In this document: piece by piece, positions 28,684-29,764 of the stretch
Numbering within the stretch: position 1 is the first letter of the stretch
How the letters are laid out: each line of letters opens with the position of its first letter
Virus record (IMG/VR): IMGVR_UViG_3300030012_001576
Coordinates: 1-29,764 of that record
From: a virus
Direction: 5' to 3' (one strand)
Length of the DNA stretch: 29,764 nt
Program-made: the position numbers and the translations under genes
Notes under the pieces: model-generated
What the model was told of the DNA's origin: nothing
Database searches by the model: none
The model's input: only the letters and a program-made list of their open reading frames with translations

Positions 28684-28892
28684 TTTGGCTCTCCCCCTTT
28701 AGCTTCCTTGTTTATGAACACCGCAAAGCTTCCTGTCATTGCTCCTGTCACAACCGATATTAGTGAAGCCATCTGGGTGCTAAGTTCTGGTTGTGCTAAT
28801 GCATACTCAATACATCTAATGTAAACAAGCGTCATCACGAGCATCATAAATCTTGGTATTATCTGCCATTTATTTAGTGTTTCTGGTGTCAT
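28680..28892 (-). CDS. Small membrane protein, possible second holin or antiholin
   Basis: The 70-aa protein has two membrane segments, IIPRFMMLVMTLVYIRCIEY and MASLISVVTGAMTGSFAVFI, with a short polar link and a charged, Gly/Lys-containing end (NKEAKGGEPK). Two-span proteins of this size beside holin genes in phages act as holins or antiholins. It overlaps both neighbours by ATGA, so it is made in step with the holin. The assignment is by topology and place. Confidence 0.68.
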   Translation of the reverse strand: MTPETLNKWQIIPRFMMLVMTLVYIRCIEYALAQPELSTQMASLISVVTGAMTGSFAVFINKEAKGGEPK

Positions 28893-29428
28893 TTTTTAAA
28901 ACTTTCATTAAGTGAATCAACTACGCTGTCTATGTTAGGCTCTTTGCCATGAGGGTCATATTTGCAACGATATTGTGATGGGCACTCTCCTTCAACCACC
29001 AACGTGTAAGTATTGTTTGCTCCCTTATATAAACACACTTGCTGTCCACTTTTTGCTCTTACTCTTTTGTATCTTCTACATATAACATATTTTGGGTTTT
29101 CTCTCATCCCTTTTCTTATTTCTTGTTCCCAAGTCCAATCACTAAATTTTTTGAGATAACAAGAAAAGCACTGAAATATATTATCTGACTTAGCTAAATA
29201 TATGGTTTGTCCATCGACACACAGCCATTCAAAAGTTTCTTGACCACCCTCTTTTCTAACACAATTATCCGAACCAACCTCTGTCCAACCCCATGAGTGA
29301 GTAAATGAAAAGACCCAAAAAACCGATGCCAACACTACACACAATGACAACGACAATAATCGTGATAACTTTTTCTCTGAATCTCTGTTTATCGTAAACC
29401 TCCTTTTGCCTTCTTTTTCTGATTTCAC
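28889..29428 (-). CDS. Cys-rich exported protein overlapping the upstream membrane-protein gene
   Basis: The frame (up to 179 aa from GTG 29428) has a hydrophobic segment LLSLSLCVVLASVFWVFSFT (about 24-43), then a periplasm-like part with eight Cys (NCVRK, WLCVD, FQCFSCYLK, VICRR, QVCLY, ECPSQYRCKYD), enough for four disulphides. The GTG has a poor ribosome site because GGAAGG abuts it. A start at one of several TTG codons before the hydrophobic segment would give a normal signal peptide. The first 164 bases overlap the upstream gene in another frame. It ends ATGA-coupled to the small membrane protein. Function unknown. Confidence 0.65.
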   Translation of the reverse strand: MKSEKEGKRRFTINRDSEKKLSRLLSLSLCVVLASVFWVFSFTHSWGWTEVGSDNCVRKEGGQETFEWLCVDGQTIYLAKSDNIFQCFSCYLKKFSDWTWEQEIRKGMRENPKYVICRRYKRVRAKSGQQVCLYKGANNTYTLVVEGECPSQYRCKYDPHGKEPNIDSVVDSLNESFKK

Positions 29429-29762
29429 CTTCCATTCTCACCAACTCGTCCCATGCCGACTGACCATGCGAAAATTGGATGAAGGTGCGTAAGTCATTCC
29501 TTTGTGCCTCCAACTGCTTTTTCGCGGTGAATGCTTCAATGGCTTCTTGCTCAATACTTTTGCCATTCATAACCTTTTTTAGTAAAGATGGGTTTTTTGC
29601 TGACTTGTGAGCGTTATCAATGTCGGATACAGCACCCATCCACCTAGATAGGTCTTGCGACATGGATTCAAGCTCTCTCCCGGCATGAAATGCCCTTTTT
29701 ATGCCGTTGAAAGCGGTGCTTGCGACTGCTAGGCTTGCACTTATACTAACAGGGTCAAACAT
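29265..29762 (-). CDS. Conserved tail-anchored membrane protein of marine phages
   Basis: The 165-aa protein starts MFDPVSISASLAVASTAFNG, has an amphipathic helical body (AGRELESMSQDLSRWMGAVS, KSIEQEAIEAFTAKKQLEAQ), an R/K-rich stretch (EIRKRRQKEVYDKQRFREK) and a single membrane span near the C-terminus (VITIIVVVIVCSVGIGFLGL, about 132-151). I recall a protein with the same order in pelagiphages and cyanophages: a D-P-x-S/T-A start, an AGRExExxxxxLxxWxGAxSD helix, IEQEAxExFxxKKxxxxxxxxLRxxI, and the C-terminal span. Function unknown there too. As first gene of the lysis cassette it could help to control lysis. It is complete within the window. Confidence 0.72.
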   Translation of the reverse strand: MFDPVSISASLAVASTAFNGIKRAFHAGRELESMSQDLSRWMGAVSDIDNAHKSAKNPSLLKKVMNGKSIEQEAIEAFTAKKQLEAQRNDLRTFIQFSHGQSAWDELVRMEGEIRKRRQKEVYDKQRFREKVITIIVVVIVCSVGIGFLGLFIYSLMGLDRGWFG

Positions 29763-29764
29763 TT

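Noticed and set aside
1-29764. CRISPR array, transposon, integrase or tRNA genes
   Set aside because: No regularly spaced repeats, transposase or integrase motifs or tRNA-like folds were found on either strand by reading.

Overview
The window reads as most of one genome arm of a tailed double-stranded DNA phage with a long non-contractile tail (siphovirus-type). The DNA is AT-rich and almost every gene lies on the minus strand, packed with ATGA, TAATG or TGATG overlaps. Many small proteins (the short lysine-rich genes near 27.2-27.8 kb, the Pro-Ala-Asn-motif protein at the left end, the 165-aa membrane protein at the right end) look like families I remember from marine bacterioplankton phages. 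An AT-rich marine alphaproteobacterial or similar Gram-negative host is therefore my inference, not something proved here. No integrase, repressor, tRNA, rRNA, CRISPR array or insertion sequence was seen. No DNA polymerase, primase or helicase is recognisable.

Reading in the direction of transcription (right to left): 29.76-27.84 kb holds a lysis cassette: a tail-anchored membrane protein, an overlapping Cys-rich exported protein, a small two-helix membrane protein, a holin of the 3-TM family and an M15-type endolysin. Next come five tiny basic genes (27.84-27.22 kb). The only plus-strand gene, a VRR-NUC nuclease (26.85-27.21 kb), sits alone between this block and the early region. Its start codon lies at the end of a perfect 10-bp inverted repeat. 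A good sigma70-like promoter at 26.64-26.67 kb drives the leftward early/replication block (26.6-19.9 kb): small unknown proteins, an exported lipoprotein, an OB-fold-like DNA-binding candidate, an HNH nuclease, a helix-turn-helix protein, a RecB/Cas4-like exonuclease, a DUF1376-type replication protein and a ParB-domain/DNA-methyltransferase fusion.

The packaging and head block follows (19.8-12.9 kb): small and large terminase, portal, three small very basic proteins, a MuF-like head protein, scaffold, major capsid protein and connectors. A strong GAAA-loop terminator sits directly after the capsid gene. The tail block (12.9-4.3 kb) has a tail-completion protein, terminator candidate, tube protein, tail assembly chaperone with a classic A AAA AAC -1 frameshift site, tape measure, distal tail proteins, a GNAT-like protein and a 1012-aa tip/host-specificity protein. 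The last 4.3 kb is an adhesin region of small virion or fibre proteins, including one with a C1q-like head.

Several start codons were set from coupling overlaps and Shine-Dalgarno sites rather than from the longest open frame (portal, MuF-like protein, several early genes). Nine genes shorter than about 60 codons, the frameshift extension and the two terminators were found by reading the strands directly.
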